From Frankia umida (lineage in GTDB: Bacteria > Actinomycetota > Actinomycetes > Frankiales > Frankiaceae): a stretch of 64,000 nucleotides of DNA. The stretch's first letter is position 1. Each line of letters begins with the position of its first letter. The stretch spans positions 206,345 through 270,344 of the forward strand of contig NZ_JALKFT010000007.1 of NCBI RefSeq assembly GCF_023242945.1, written 5' to 3'. Under the pieces are notes generated by a model. It made no database searches. It was not told the origin of the DNA and was given only the letters and a program-made list of their open reading frames with translations. Shown piece by piece: positions 1 through 9,406 of the stretch. Made by a program: the position numbers and the translations under genes.

Positions 1-1
1 C

Positions 2-1219
2 ATCCAGTTGGAGAACGTCAGCCGCTCGGCGTCCTCGGTGCTGCTCGTGGAGGACACCGCCGGTTCCGGGCTCGGCGGCGGGGCGCGGTTCGTCCTCGAC
101 CGGATCGAACCGGGTGGCCGCCGTGATCTGACCTACGCGCTGCGGGCGACGACCCGCGGGCGTTACCAGATCGGCCCGATGGCGATCCGCCTGGGCGACC
201 CGTTCGGCCTGTGCGAACTGACCCGCAGCTTCCGCAGCCTGGACGAGCTGGTCGTCGCCCCGGCGCTGGAGCGGCTGCCCCGCACGCTGCCCCGCGGGTC
301 GGCGAGCCAGCGGGCCGAGCAGCGTCGCGTCAGCGGCCTCGTCGGGGAGGACGAGACCACCACCCGTCCCTACCGGCCGGGCGATGACCTGCGCCGGGTG
401 CACTGGAAGACGACCGCCCGCTCCGGCGAGATGATGGTCCGCCGGGAGGAGCATCCGCACACCAGCGCCGCCACCCTGCTGTTGGATTCCCGGGCCCAGG
501 CGTGGCCCGGCTCCCCCGGCTTCACCGGCGCCCCCGGGTCGGACGCGTTCGAATGGGCGATCGGCGCCGTCGGCGGCATCGGGATGCACCTGGCCCGCGG
601 CGGGCATCGCGTCCGGCTGATCACCGACCGTGGCCCGGTCACGACGATCGCCGGCACGGCCCTGTCCGGCCTGCTCGACGAGTTGTCCACGCTGTCCCCG
701 GCGCAGACGGCGTCCCTGCGTCCGGCGTTGGCCGCGGTGCGGCGTCCCGGCGCCGGCGCCGGTGCCGGCCAGGGCGGCATGATCGTGGCGGTGCTGGGGC
801 ACGCCGATTCCACGCTGGCCACGGCGCTGTGCGGGCTGCGTCCGACCGGCGCCCCGGCCATCGCCGTCCTCCTCGACGTGACCAGCTGGGATCCCGGCGC
901 CGCACCCGAATCGGCGGCCGGCGACCTGGTCGCGGTGCGCGGAATTCTGTCGCGGGCCGGCTGGGCGGTGCTCGTCGCCCCACGTGGGGCGCGGCTGGCC
1001 GCCCTGTGGCCGGGCGCCGGTGGCGCTGCCCGCGGTCCGGCGGCGGCGAGCGGTCGCCTCGGCGCCACGGCCACCGGCGCGGGTGGGCCTGGCCGCCCGG
1101 GTGATCTCCCCGGCCGGGGTGTCGCGGCCGGTCGTGACGGCGCGGTCGGGCCGAGTGTGTCGCCCGGGCGGGGTGCCCCGGCGGTTCCGGGGCTGCGCGG
1201 CGCGGCGGTGGGCAGGTGA
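2..1219 (+). CDS. DUF58 domain protein (5' truncated by window)
   Basis: C-terminal part of a DUF58 protein; the frame is open to the left edge, so the true start lies outside. The family hallmark is visible around residues 120-145 (RPYRPGDDLRRVHWKTTARSG, followed by MMVRREEH), then a von Willebrand-like alpha/beta region and a low-complexity Ala/Gly/Pro tail. DUF58 proteins usually work with a MoxR ATPase and a transglutaminase or VWA protein at the cell envelope; their biochemical activity is not established. The stop codon overlaps the next start (GTGA), so it is translationally coupled to the downstream transglutaminase. A MoxR gene would be expected just left of the window. A second, separate MoxR-DUF58-VWA cassette lies at 32.4-35.6 kb. 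Confidence 0.85.
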   Translation: MQLENVSRSASSVLLVEDTAGSGLGGGARFVLDRIEPGGRRDLTYALRATTRGRYQIGPMAIRLGDPFGLCELTRSFRSLDELVVAPALERLPRTLPRGSASQRAEQRRVSGLVGEDETTTRPYRPGDDLRRVHWKTTARSGEMMVRREEHPHTSAATLLLDSRAQAWPGSPGFTGAPGSDAFEWAIGAVGGIGMHLARGGHRVRLITDRGPVTTIAGTALSGLLDELSTLSPAQTASLRPALAAVRRPGAGAGAGQGGMIVAVLGHADSTLATALCGLRPTGAPAIAVLLDVTSWDPGAAPESAAGDLVAVRGILSRAGWAVLVAPRGARLAALWPGAGGAARGPAAASGRLGATATGAGGPGRPGDLPGRGVAAGRDGAVGPSVSPGRGAPAVPGLRGAAVGR

Positions 1220-3816
1220 ACCGTCGCTTCGCGCCCACCGCGGTCACCACGGTGGCCTGTCTGCTGTCGTCCAGTGCGCTGTCCCGGCTGTTCGACGGCA
1301 CCCGCTGGTGGCTGGTCCCGGTAGTGATCGCGGTGGTCGTCGCCGTGGTGACCGCGACGGTGAGCCGGCTGCTGCGGCTGCCCACCGTGGCCGGGCTGGT
1401 GATCAGCCTCGCCGGCCTGGCCGTGACGGTCACACTGCTCTGCGCCCGTGGCACGGCGCTGCTCGGGCTCATCCCGACCCCGCTGACCGTACGCACCCTG
1501 CGCGATCTCATCGCCGACGGCGGCTCGGACATCTCGCGGCTGGCCACGCCGGTCCCGCACCGGCCGGGTCTGGTCGTGCTCATCGTGCTCGGCGTCTATC
1601 TGACCACCATGCTCGTCGAGCTGATCGTGGTGACCCTGGAGCGGCCGACCCTCGGCGGGCTGCCGCTGCTGGCGTTGTACGCGGTGTCGGCGGCGATCCT
1701 GCCAGGCGGGGTCGGCGCGCTGGCGTTCGGCCTCGGCGCGGTGAGCTTCGTCGCCCTGCTTCTGCTGGATGGACGGCTCGCCATCGGCCGGTGGGGCCGT
1801 CCCGTGGCCACGTCCACCGGGGCCGGCGCCGACGGGTCGGCCGGTGAGCCGCCGCGCCCCCGGGTGGCCGTGACGGCCCTCGGGGTTTCGCTGGCCGCGC
1901 TGGTCGTCGCGGTCACCCTGCCGCTGGCACTGCCGTCGCTGGACGGTTCCGGGCTGGTCTCACGGCGCAGCGGCTACGGCGCTGGTGACGGCCCGAGTTC
2001 GGCCAGTGTCGTCCAGCCGATCGTCTCGGTCAGCCAGCAGCTGCACTCCGACGCCACCATCCCGCTGCTGCGCGTGCGCACCGAGACTCCCCGCTACCTG
2101 CGGCTGACCGCGCTGGAGAACTTCGACGGCCAGCTGTTCACCCTGCGGGCGCTCAACGCCACCCGCGACGACCGGGTGAGCGAGGGTCTCCCGAAACCAC
2201 AGCTTGGTGGGACGACCAGCATCGCCAGCGCCGAGGTCACGATCAGCGACCGGTTCAACGAGCTGTACCTGCCGGTGCCCGGCATCCCGACGAAGATCAA
2301 GGGCCTGGTCGGCGACTGGCGGCTCGCCGATCCGACCGGCACCATCTTCTCGACCCGCACCTCGACGGCCGGTGTGCGCTACCAGGTCGAGGCGGTCAGT
2401 CCGGATCCGACCCGGGCGCAGCTGCTGAGCTCCAACGGCCGTGTGCCCGCGGACCTGGCCATCGACACACTGCTGCCGGCGAACCTCGACGGCCGGCTGC
2501 GCACCCTGCTCACCACCCTCACCCAGGGTGCCGCCACCACCTACGAGAAGGTCTACGCCATCCAGGAGTACCTGCGTGGCCCCACGTTCACCTATGACCT
2601 GCAGGGCGCACCCACCACCCAGGACGGCGCGCTCGCCGCGTTCCTGTTCGACACCCACCGCGGCTACTGCGAACAGTTCGCCTCGGCGATGACCGTGCTC
2701 GTGCGGATGCTGGGGATACCCGCGCGGGTCGCGATCGGCTTCGTACCAGGTGAACAGCAACCGGACGGCACCTACCTGGTCACCAATCGGCAGGCGCACG
2801 CCTGGCCCGAGGTCTGGTTCCCGTCGGTGGGCTGGCTCGGCTTCGAACCGACCCGCCGCGCTGATGGTGCGACCACCGCCCCGTCCTACGCCCCCGCCGG
2901 CGTCGAGGACCCGGACGCGGCGCTGGCGCCCGGCCCGCAGACCCAGGTCGCCCCCGAACCGGATCCCAGCACCGGTAGCGGGCAGGACCCGAGCGCGACT
3001 CCCACCGCCACCGCCACAGGTGGCGCGTCCGACACCGCCGCCGACGCTCCCCACGGCGCGACCGGCGGCGGCTTCCCCTGGTGGGCGATCGTGCTGCTCG
3101 TCGCCGCCGGCCCGGTGCTGCTCGCGCTGGCGGTGCCCGGGTTGATCCGGCTACGCCGCCGCCGCACCCGGCTGCGTCCCGGCCGCCATGCCGGCGGTGC
3201 CGGCGCCGCTTCCGGCGCCGGTGCGCCTGGCTCGGTCGACCAGGTACATGACGCCTGGTCGGAACTGCTCGACGTCGCCGCGGATCTGGGCGTGACGATC
3301 CGCCCGAGCGACTCCCCCCGAACCGGCGTCGCCCGTCTGAGCAGCTACCTCGACGCCGAACCCACCCCCGGCGGCGGACCCGTGCGCGCCCACGACTCCC
3401 CTGCCATCAGCGGTTCCCCCGCCCCTGACGAGCCCGGCCCGGACGACGACCTGACCCCGGACGCCGCACCGTCTCTCCGATACGCCCAGGCCCGCGAGGC
3501 ACTCGAACGACTCGCGGCCGCCGAGGAACGCGCCCGCTACGCTCCGCCGGAACTCGCCAGCCCGCCCCCGCCGGCCGAGATCACCAGGGACGTGCTGATC
3601 GCATCGGACACGCTGTGGTCGATCGCCCCCCGCGGACGCCGCATCATGGCCCGCCTGGCACCGGCGTCCGTGCTGTACCGCGCGCCGCGACCCGCCGCCC
3701 CGCCCACCCCGGACTCTGGCATCCCGACCGAGGAGCCTCCCGCGCCGATCGACCCGCACCATCCGGACGAGTCGGACACCGGCCGCCCAGAACCAGCCAT
3801 CAGCTCCCGCCGCTGA
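1216..3816 (+). CDS. TgpA-type membrane transglutaminase-like protein
   Basis: Predicted 866-aa envelope protein. Residues 1-240 hold about six hydrophobic segments (DUF3488/TgpA N-terminal type), followed by an extracytoplasmic region with a transglutaminase-like core: the nucleophile Cys lies near residue 485 (RGYCEQFASAM) and the catalytic His near 528 (QAHAWPEVWF), with the third acidic position likely in the following GWLGFEPT segment. A single membrane segment near residues 620-645 precedes a cytoplasmic, disordered Pro/Asp-rich tail containing a DUF4129-like helical stretch. The GTG start overlaps the DUF58 stop. TgpA homologues are periplasmic cysteine enzymes needed for growth in some bacteria, but their substrate is unclear. 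A cell-wall role is inferred from the family and the neighbouring DUF58 gene. Confidence 0.85.
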   Translation: MNRRFAPTAVTTVACLLSSSALSRLFDGTRWWLVPVVIAVVVAVVTATVSRLLRLPTVAGLVISLAGLAVTVTLLCARGTALLGLIPTPLTVRTLRDLIADGGSDISRLATPVPHRPGLVVLIVLGVYLTTMLVELIVVTLERPTLGGLPLLALYAVSAAILPGGVGALAFGLGAVSFVALLLLDGRLAIGRWGRPVATSTGAGADGSAGEPPRPRVAVTALGVSLAALVVAVTLPLALPSLDGSGLVSRRSGYGAGDGPSSASVVQPIVSVSQQLHSDATIPLLRVRTETPRYLRLTALENFDGQLFTLRALNATRDDRVSEGLPKPQLGGTTSIASAEVTISDRFNELYLPVPGIPTKIKGLVGDWRLADPTGTIFSTRTSTAGVRYQVEAVSPDPTRAQLLSSNGRVPADLAIDTLLPANLDGRLRTLLTTLTQGAATTYEKVYAIQEYLRGPTFTYDLQGAPTTQDGALAAFLFDTHRGYCEQFASAMTVLVRMLGIPARVAIGFVPGEQQPDGTYLVTNRQAHAWPEVWFPSVGWLGFEPTRRADGATTAPSYAPAGVEDPDAALAPGPQTQVAPEPDPSTGSGQDPSATPTATATGGASDTAADAPHGATGGGFPWWAIVLLVAAGPVLLALAVPGLIRLRRRRTRLRPGRHAGGAGAASGAGAPGSVDQVHDAWSELLDVAADLGVTIRPSDSPRTGVARLSSYLDAEPTPGGGPVRAHDSPAISGSPAPDEPGPDDDLTPDAAPSLRYAQAREALERLAAAEERARYAPPELASPPPPAEITRDVLIASDTLWSIAPRGRRIMARLAPASVLYRAPRPAAPPTPDSGIPTEEPPAPIDPHHPDESDTGRPEPAISSRR

Positions 3817-4005
3817 CCCACACGGGTCGCCACCGGGGCCAGCGCGGAGCCGAACCCGCCACGATGACCCGTGCGCGCACCCGCACACCCGCACACCCGC
3901 ACATCCACGCACCCGAGCGGCCAATGACCACGCGCCAGCCATCGCCGAACCACCCGGACGCCGACGGCTGTACCGCCGATGTCCGACATACCACGGAGCG
4001 GATGC

Positions 4006-4416
4006 TCAGGGGCGGTCCTCCCAGCGGCGACGCCAACGCTCCTCGATGCGCTCCATGAACGGCGCCCTGGTGCGGGGCCGCGACTTCCCGCCGCGCCCAC
4101 GGGCCGCTGGACGACGCCCGCCGGTCTCCCGACCGCTGATCCGCCGTAGATCAGCGGCTCCGCGCAGGGCGGCGAGGAGCATCATCGTGAACCCGAGGAT
4201 GCCCAGAATCACCGTGAGCGGCACCTGGTTGAGCACCACGCCGACGACCAGAACCACAAGCCCGAGCAGGAAGACGAACGCACTGCGGCGCACCCGGCGC
4301 AACAGGTAGGTGCGGGGCTCCGTCGACCTGACTGCACTGGCGAACTTCGGATCATCCTCGACGAGAGCGCGCTCGATCTGCTCCAGCAGGCGCTGCTCGT
4401 TCTCCGAGAGCGGCAT
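4006..4416 (-). CDS. DUF3040 small membrane protein
   Basis: 136-aa protein beginning MPLSENEQRLLEQIERAL, the typical DUF3040 N-terminus, followed by two membrane segments (about residues 45-65 and 69-88) and an Arg-rich cytoplasmic tail. The ATG at 4416 was chosen because it opens directly on the family motif and has a good ribosome site (GGGAGGAG) 5-7 bases upstream; longer in-frame extensions carry no homology. DUF3040 proteins are common in actinobacteria near cell-division and DinB loci; function unknown. It is convergent with the TgpA gene across 189 bp that hold a short ACCCGCAC-type repeat around 3878-3912. The next genes upstream on the same strand are the DinB remnant and a methyltransferase. 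Confidence 0.85.
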   Translation of the reverse strand: MPLSENEQRLLEQIERALVEDDPKFASAVRSTEPRTYLLRRVRRSAFVFLLGLVVLVVGVVLNQVPLTVILGILGFTMMLLAALRGAADLRRISGRETGGRRPAARGRGGKSRPRTRAPFMERIEERWRRRWEDRP

Positions 4417-4564
4417 CGACGCTCCTCCCACGACCTCAGACCCGCAGTGACGGGTCCGCACAACCAAGAATAGGCATGCCGGGGCGGCGGCGGTAGGCAA
4501 CCCGTCATGCCGGCCGGAACCGCGCGATTCCCTTCCCTTCCTGCGGTGCCCGCAGCCGCGCCGT

Positions 4565-4981
4565 TCATGCTTGCTCGCGCCGGCCGGACTCGCCCGACCG
4601 GCGTGGCGCCGCGGGCCCGCCAGCCAGCCCTGGCCTGTTGAGCAGCGAGGCGGGTCCGAGGGCGGCCGCACCGAAGCGCGCCCGGGCCCGGTCGGTGACC
4701 TGGTACAGCTCCGCCCAGCCTGCGGGACGCTTACCGAGGCGGAGCTGGCGCCTGGACGTCCCGGCCGCCACGAGGTTGCCGGCGCGCACACCGAGTAACC
4801 GCACCGCGGGGAGCACCCACCCGGTGCGATATCCGTCACCAGACGGCCCCTGGTCGAGGTCGACGGCGGTGGCGTGCACCGTTCGGGTGACGTCGGTGGG
4901 CTCGTGCAGGGTCCGGGAGCGGGTCACGGTCCGCAATGGTGCTCTCCGGCGCGGCGCCACCCGCCCCCACGCACCCCTCAT
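4565..4981 (-). pseudogene. Truncated DNA polymerase IV: little-finger domain only
   Basis: A 138-aa open frame. From about residue 17 it matches only the C-terminal little-finger (PAD) domain of Y-family polymerase DinB: TVTRSRTLHEPTD, then AVRLLGVRAGNLV, then QLRLGKRPAGWAEL and DRARARFGAAALGPASLL. The palm, fingers and thumb, including all catalytic acids, are absent; intact DinB is about 350-400 aa. The first 16 residues are unrelated sequence. The ATG at 4981 overlaps the stop of the upstream methyltransferase (ATGA), so the remnant could still be translated by coupling. It sits between a methyltransferase and a DUF3040 gene, where a full dinB is plausible, which suggests an internal deletion. 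It may be a dead gene or an expressed DNA- or clamp-binding fragment. Confidence 0.75.
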
Positions 4982-5766
4982 TCATGATCATCGATGTGGG
5001 GCTGTCGAGCCGGGCGGCGGGCGAGGACGTGCAGGTGGGCGGCGAGATCCCGGTACGACTCGTGCCGGGCTGCGGCGAGTTCCAGGCGGCGCAGGCTCTC
5101 GACCACCCGCGGGTCACTCAGCCGCTCCCCGGGCACCAGATCGGTGAAGATCCGCGCTCCGTGCACATCCGTCACCTCCCCACCGGCCCTGCGCACCAGC
5201 GCGACGGCGTCGGCCACGCTGAAGCGCCGGGATGGCCGGGGAGCCCGTCCCAGCTCCCCGGTGAACACCGCGAACGCCTCGTCGATCCGCCCGGCGAGCA
5301 CCCGGCGCAGCACCGCGGCGCCCTGCCCCGCGACCAGCAGGCTGAGCGTTCCGCCTGGCCGCAGCACCCGCAGCGCCTGGGCGAGCGCGGTCGCCGGATC
5401 GTCCACGACGTCGAGAACCGAGTGGCACAGCAGCACGTCAGCCCGGCCCACCCCGACGAGGTCGCCCAGGTCGCCGAGGTCGCCCTGCACCGCGGTGATC
5501 TGGTGGTCGAGGCCGCGTTCGGCCGCTCGCAGCCGCAGCGCGGCGAGCGCGTCCGGGGACGGGTCGACAACGATCACCGGATATCCGGCCGCCGCGATCG
5601 GTACGGCGAATCCCCCGCTGCCACCGCCGGCGTCCACGATCAGTGGCCTCGGCACCCCGCAGGTGGACAGCAGGGCCCAGACTCCCGGCCAGATCGCCGC
5701 CTGTCGCAGGTCGGCTCCGCTCTCACCGAGGCTGACATCGGATGCCGCCACGAGCTCCTCGATCAT
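4978..5766 (-). CDS. Class I SAM-dependent methyltransferase
   Basis: 262-aa soluble Rossmann-fold methyltransferase. Motif I (LIVDAGGGSGGFAVPIAAAG) spans about residues 42-61, the acidic end of strand 2 is VVDPSP, and motif IV is ADVLLCHSVLDVVDD near residue 110, followed by a 'LRPGGTLSLLV' post-motif. This arrangement resembles SmtA/CmoA-like small-molecule methyltransferases; the substrate cannot be told from sequence. The stop overlaps the start of the truncated dinB by ATGA, so the two are coupled. The upstream neighbour is a tiny membrane ORF on the same strand about 70 bp away. Confidence 0.85.
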   Translation of the reverse strand: MIEELVAASDVSLGESGADLRQAAIWPGVWALLSTCGVPRPLIVDAGGGSGGFAVPIAAAGYPVIVVDPSPDALAALRLRAAERGLDHQITAVQGDLGDLGDLVGVGRADVLLCHSVLDVVDDPATALAQALRVLRPGGTLSLLVAGQGAAVLRRVLAGRIDEAFAVFTGELGRAPRPSRRFSVADAVALVRRAGGEVTDVHGARIFTDLVPGERLSDPRVVESLRRLELAAARHESYRDLAAHLHVLARRPARQPHIDDHE

Positions 5767-5835
5767 GTGTCGACTCCTGCTCGCGGTACGGCGACGGGCC
5801 TGCGCGGGACGGCAGGCTTGCTCGGGACGGCAGGA

Positions 5836-5997
5836 TCAGCGGCCGACGGTGAGGCCGATCGCGACGCCCACCGCGAGCCCGCCGATCGACAGGCCCAGGA
5901 CCGAGAGCCCCCAGGCGTGGCGCAGCACCCGTGCGTTCTGGGAGATCCGCGTGTCCCGGAGGATGCGTACCTCGCGCAGCACCCGTACATCCCGCAT
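5836..5997 (-). CDS. 53-aa single-span membrane protein
   Basis: A 53-codon ORF. Its amphipathic basic N-terminal half (residues 2-28) has repeated VR-[VI]-L-R units (DVRVLREVRILRDTRI...NARVLRHAW). A Gly-rich membrane helix follows at about residues 29-52 (LSVLGLSIGGLAVGVAIG). The ATG at 5997 has a GGGAG ribosome site about 8 bases upstream. It lies between dnaE2 and the methyltransferase on the same strand. It matches no family I recognise; the alternating charged/hydrophobic pattern followed by a short transmembrane helix supports a real small protein rather than chance. No function is proposed. Confidence 0.6.
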   Translation of the reverse strand: MRDVRVLREVRILRDTRISQNARVLRHAWGLSVLGLSIGGLAVGVAIGLTVGR

Positions 5998-6042
5998 CGA
6001 CGCACTCCCGCCTCGTCACCGACAGCACCCGGATGGCTGACT

Positions 6043-6060
6043 GATAGTGAGCGATAGTGA
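6043..6060. promoter_or_regulatory. Direct repeat, possible operator upstream of small membrane ORF
   Basis: Two exact copies of GATAGTGA (TCACTATC on the minus strand) lie at 6043-6050 and 6053-6060, exactly 10 bp apart, about 46 bp upstream of the 53-aa ORF and just past the dnaE2 stop. The stretch is AT-richer than its surroundings. Same-face spacing fits an operator or a -10-like element, but the regulator is unknown. Confidence 0.3.
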
Positions 6061-6088
6061 CACAGTGCGCTGGCCGCCGACATCTGGA

Positions 6089-9000
6089 TCACCGGAAGTC
6101 CCGGGACTGGGGGGGAACGGAGACCGACAGCGGCCACATCCGCTCGGCGATCACGTTGACCACGCCCTGCGCCCGTTCGACGCGTCCTCGCACGACAAGG
6201 GCGGTCGCGGTCCGTGCCACCGTGCGGTGGCGGGTCCACAGGCCCGGCGAGCAGATCACGTTCACCAGGCCGGTCTCGTCCTCCAGGCTGACGAAGGTGG
6301 TCCCGGCGGCGGTCGCGGGACGCTGCCGGTGGGTGACGACGCCGGCGACGAGCACCCGCCGGTCGGCGAGCACGGCCCGCAGGTCGACGGCGGTGGTCAC
6401 TCCCCGGGCGGCGAGGCGTTCCCGCAGGAACCGGGTCGGGTAGCCGTCGGTGGTGATCCCGGTCGCCCACAGGTCGGCCACCGACTCCTCGACCTCGGTC
6501 ATCCCCGGCAGGTAGGGCGCGACCGCGCCGACGTCGGCGCCGAAGACCATGCCGTCGAGCCGGTCCGGCCGGGCCTGTGCCACCGCGCCCGCCGCCCACA
6601 GCGCCTCGCGGCGGGTCAGCCCGAAGCAGCCGAACGCGCCGGCGGTGGCCAGTGCCTCCAGCTGGTCGACGGGCACCCCGACCCGACGGACCAGATCGGC
6701 CATGTCCGCGTAGGGACCGTCGACCGCGCGACGTTCGACGATGCGCCGTGCGAGCGCCTCCCCGACCCGCCGGACCCCGGCGAGCCCCAGCCGGACCCGC
6801 GGTGGCTCCCCGGCCAGGCTCGCCCGCGCCGCCGAGGCGTTGAGGTCGGGTCGCAGCACTTCGACCCCGTGCCGGCGGGCGTCGGCGACGAGGCTCTGCG
6901 GCGAGTAGAAACCCATCGGTTGCGCGTTGAGCAGCGCGGCGCAGAACACCGCGGGGTAGTAGAGCTTCACCCAGGAGCTGGCGTACACGAGCAGCGCGAA
7001 ACTCACCGAGTGACTCTCGGGAAACCCGAAGTTCGCGAAGGCGGACAGCTTGGCGTAAAGATCGTCCGCGAGTGCACCGGTGATGCCGCTGGCCGCCATT
7101 CCGGCGTAGAGCCGACCCCGTAGCCCTTCGATGCGCCGCGCGGACCGTCTGGCACTCATCGCCCGCCGCAGCTCGTCCGCCTCGGCCGGGGAGAATCCGG
7201 CGATGTCGATCGCCATCTGCATGAGCTGTTCCTGGAACAGCGGGACGCCGAGGGTCCTGGCCAGGCTGCGCCGCAGCAGCGGATGCGGGTAGGCCACCTC
7301 CTCGGTGCCGTCTCGCCGGCGAAGGTAGGGGTGCACCGAGCCGCCCTGGATCGGGCCGGGGCGAATCAGCGCGACCTCGATCACCAGGTCGTAGAACCGG
7401 CGGGGCCGCAGCCGGGGCAGCGTCGCCATCTGCGCGCGGCTCTCCACCTGGAACACCCCGAGGGAGTCGGCCGCGCAGAGCATGTCGTAGACGGCGGGGT
7501 CCTCCGGTGGAATGGACGACAGGTCCAGGTCCCGCCCGTGATGATCGCGGATGAGGTCGAACGCCCCGTGCAGCATCGCGAGCATGCCGAGCCCGAGCAG
7601 GTCGAACTTGACCAGGCCGGCGGCCGCGCAGTCGTCCTTGTCCCACTGGATGACGGTGCGCCCGGGCATCCGGGCCCACTCGACCGGCACCACCTCGCCG
7701 ACCGGCCGGTCACAGATCACCATGCCGCCGGAGTGGATGCCCAGATGTCGGGGGAACCCCTGGAGCTGCTCGGACAGCCCGGTCACGGCGGAGGGGATGT
7801 CGTGTTCCCGCTCGGCGCCGCCCTGGGTGGGCAGGGACCACCGGTCCAGCTGACGGGACCAGGCGTCCTGCTGGCCGGCGGAGAACCCCAGGGCCCGGGC
7901 CACCTCCCGGACCGCCGACCGCGGCCGATAGGTGATCACGTTGGCGACCTGCGCGGCCCGGGAACGCCCGTAGCGCCGGTAGACGTACTGGATCACCTCC
8001 TCCCGCCGCCCGGACTCGATGTCCAGGTCGATGTCGGGCGGGCCGTCCCGTTCCGGGGCGAGGAACCGCTCGAAGAGCAGGCCGTAGGAGACCGCGTCGA
8101 CCCCGGTGACACCGAGCGCGAAGCAGACCGCGGAGTTGGCCGCCGACCCCCGCCCCTGGCAGAGGATGCGGTGCCGTCGGCAGAACTCCACGATGTCGTG
8201 GACGACCAGGAAGTAGCCGGGGAAACCGAGCCGCTCGATCAGGGTCAGTTCGTGGGCGAGCTGCTCGTAGGCGCCGGCGACCCGTTCCCGACCGGGTGGA
8301 CCGTAACGGCGCGCCGCGCCCTGCATGGTCAGCAGCCGTAGCCAGCTGGCCTCGGTGTGTCCTGGCGGGACGGGGAAGTCGGGCAGTTTCGGTGCGACCA
8401 GGTGCAGGTCGAAGGCGCAGGCCGCACCGAGGCGCGCGGCCTGTTCCACCGCGCCGGGGTACCGGGCGAACCGGGCTGCCATCTCCGCGCCCGAACGCAG
8501 ATGCGCGGTGCCGGCCGCCGGCAGCCAGCCGTCCATCTCCTCGAGACTGCGCCGGGCCCGCACCGCGGCCATCGTCGCGGCGAGCCGGGCCGCGCCGGGC
8601 ACCGCGTAGTGGACGTTGCCGGTGGCCACCAGAGGCAACCCCGCGGCCTGGGCGAGCTCGGCGAGGGCGTCGTTGCGATCCGACTCGTGTGGATGGCCGT
8701 GGTCGGTGATCTCCACAGCCACGTTCTCCCGGCCGAACAGGGCCACCAGTTCGGCCAGGGCGATGCCGGCCGCCGGTGGCCCGCCACGGGTGAGCGCCCG
8801 GGCGACCGTGCCCTTGCGGCAGCCGGTGAGCACCTGCCAGTGGCCACCGGCCGCCTGCGCGCACCGCTCGGGCCGGGCCACCAGCCGGCCTTTCTCCCCG
8901 CCGGCCAGGTGGGCGTCGGAGAGCAGACCGGACAGCCGCCGGTAGCCCTCGGGATCACGTGCGAGGACGAGCAGATGATCCCCACCCGGGTCGGCCTGCC

Positions 9001-9406
9001 CGGCACGGGCGCCACTCGCGTCGAGGGAGATCTCCGCGCCGAACACGGTGGGCAGCCCCACCGCCCGGGCCGCCTCGGCGAACCGGACGACCCCGTAGAG
9101 CCCGTCGTGGTCGGTCAGCGCCAACGCGGTGAGCCCGAGCCGCACCGCCTCCTCCACCAGATCCTCGGGCTGACTCGCCCCGTCGAGGAAGCTGAACGCG
9201 GAGTGACAGTGCAGCTCCGCGTAGGCCACCTGGGGACCAGCCGGGCCGGGCAGTCCCGTGCTCGGCGGCTGACAGGGCGTGCGTCGACGCGACCAGGCCG
9301 GGGCGTCCCCGCCGTCCGGCTCGACCAGCCGAGAGCCTGTCGCCGGCGGGCCACCGGGCGCCCCACGGCTCGGCTCGCGAAGGCCCGGTGCGCTGGGATC
9401 AGTCAT
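6089..9406 (-). CDS. dnaE2: Error-prone DNA polymerase DnaE2 (ImuC)
   Basis: 1105-aa alpha-subunit-type polymerase of the DnaE2/ImuC class. It has an N-terminal PHP domain (AELHCHSAFSFLDGAS near residue 63) and the polymerase acidic motif PPDIDLDIESGRREE near residues 455-470. Next come RILCQGRGSAANSAVCFALG, the helix-hairpin-helix region and an OB fold, and the class-typical C-terminus ending SRDFR. It performs translesion synthesis and damage-induced mutagenesis together with ImuA' and ImuB. The ATG at 9406 is preferred over an in-frame start 17 codons upstream because it overlaps the imuB stop (ATGACTGA), showing tight coupling. It is the last gene of an operon preceded by a LexA-type box. 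Confidence 0.93.
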   Translation of the reverse strand: MTDPSAPGLREPSRGAPGGPPATGSRLVEPDGGDAPAWSRRRTPCQPPSTGLPGPAGPQVAYAELHCHSAFSFLDGASQPEDLVEEAVRLGLTALALTDHDGLYGVVRFAEAARAVGLPTVFGAEISLDASGARAGQADPGGDHLLVLARDPEGYRRLSGLLSDAHLAGGEKGRLVARPERCAQAAGGHWQVLTGCRKGTVARALTRGGPPAAGIALAELVALFGRENVAVEITDHGHPHESDRNDALAELAQAAGLPLVATGNVHYAVPGAARLAATMAAVRARRSLEEMDGWLPAAGTAHLRSGAEMAARFARYPGAVEQAARLGAACAFDLHLVAPKLPDFPVPPGHTEASWLRLLTMQGAARRYGPPGRERVAGAYEQLAHELTLIERLGFPGYFLVVHDIVEFCRRHRILCQGRGSAANSAVCFALGVTGVDAVSYGLLFERFLAPERDGPPDIDLDIESGRREEVIQYVYRRYGRSRAAQVANVITYRPRSAVREVARALGFSAGQQDAWSRQLDRWSLPTQGGAEREHDIPSAVTGLSEQLQGFPRHLGIHSGGMVICDRPVGEVVPVEWARMPGRTVIQWDKDDCAAAGLVKFDLLGLGMLAMLHGAFDLIRDHHGRDLDLSSIPPEDPAVYDMLCAADSLGVFQVESRAQMATLPRLRPRRFYDLVIEVALIRPGPIQGGSVHPYLRRRDGTEEVAYPHPLLRRSLARTLGVPLFQEQLMQMAIDIAGFSPAEADELRRAMSARRSARRIEGLRGRLYAGMAASGITGALADDLYAKLSAFANFGFPESHSVSFALLVYASSWVKLYYPAVFCAALLNAQPMGFYSPQSLVADARRHGVEVLRPDLNASAARASLAGEPPRVRLGLAGVRRVGEALARRIVERRAVDGPYADMADLVRRVGVPVDQLEALATAGAFGCFGLTRREALWAAGAVAQARPDRLDGMVFGADVGAVAPYLPGMTEVEESVADLWATGITTDGYPTRFLRERLAARGVTTAVDLRAVLADRRVLVAGVVTHRQRPATAAGTTFVSLEDETGLVNVICSPGLWTRHRTVARTATALVVRGRVERAQGVVNVIAERMWPLSVSVPPQSRDFR

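Noticed and set aside
370..1560. Minus-strand open frames over the DUF58/TgpA genes
   Set aside because: They are antisense to recognised domains and have Arg/Pro/Gly-rich, non-conserved translations.
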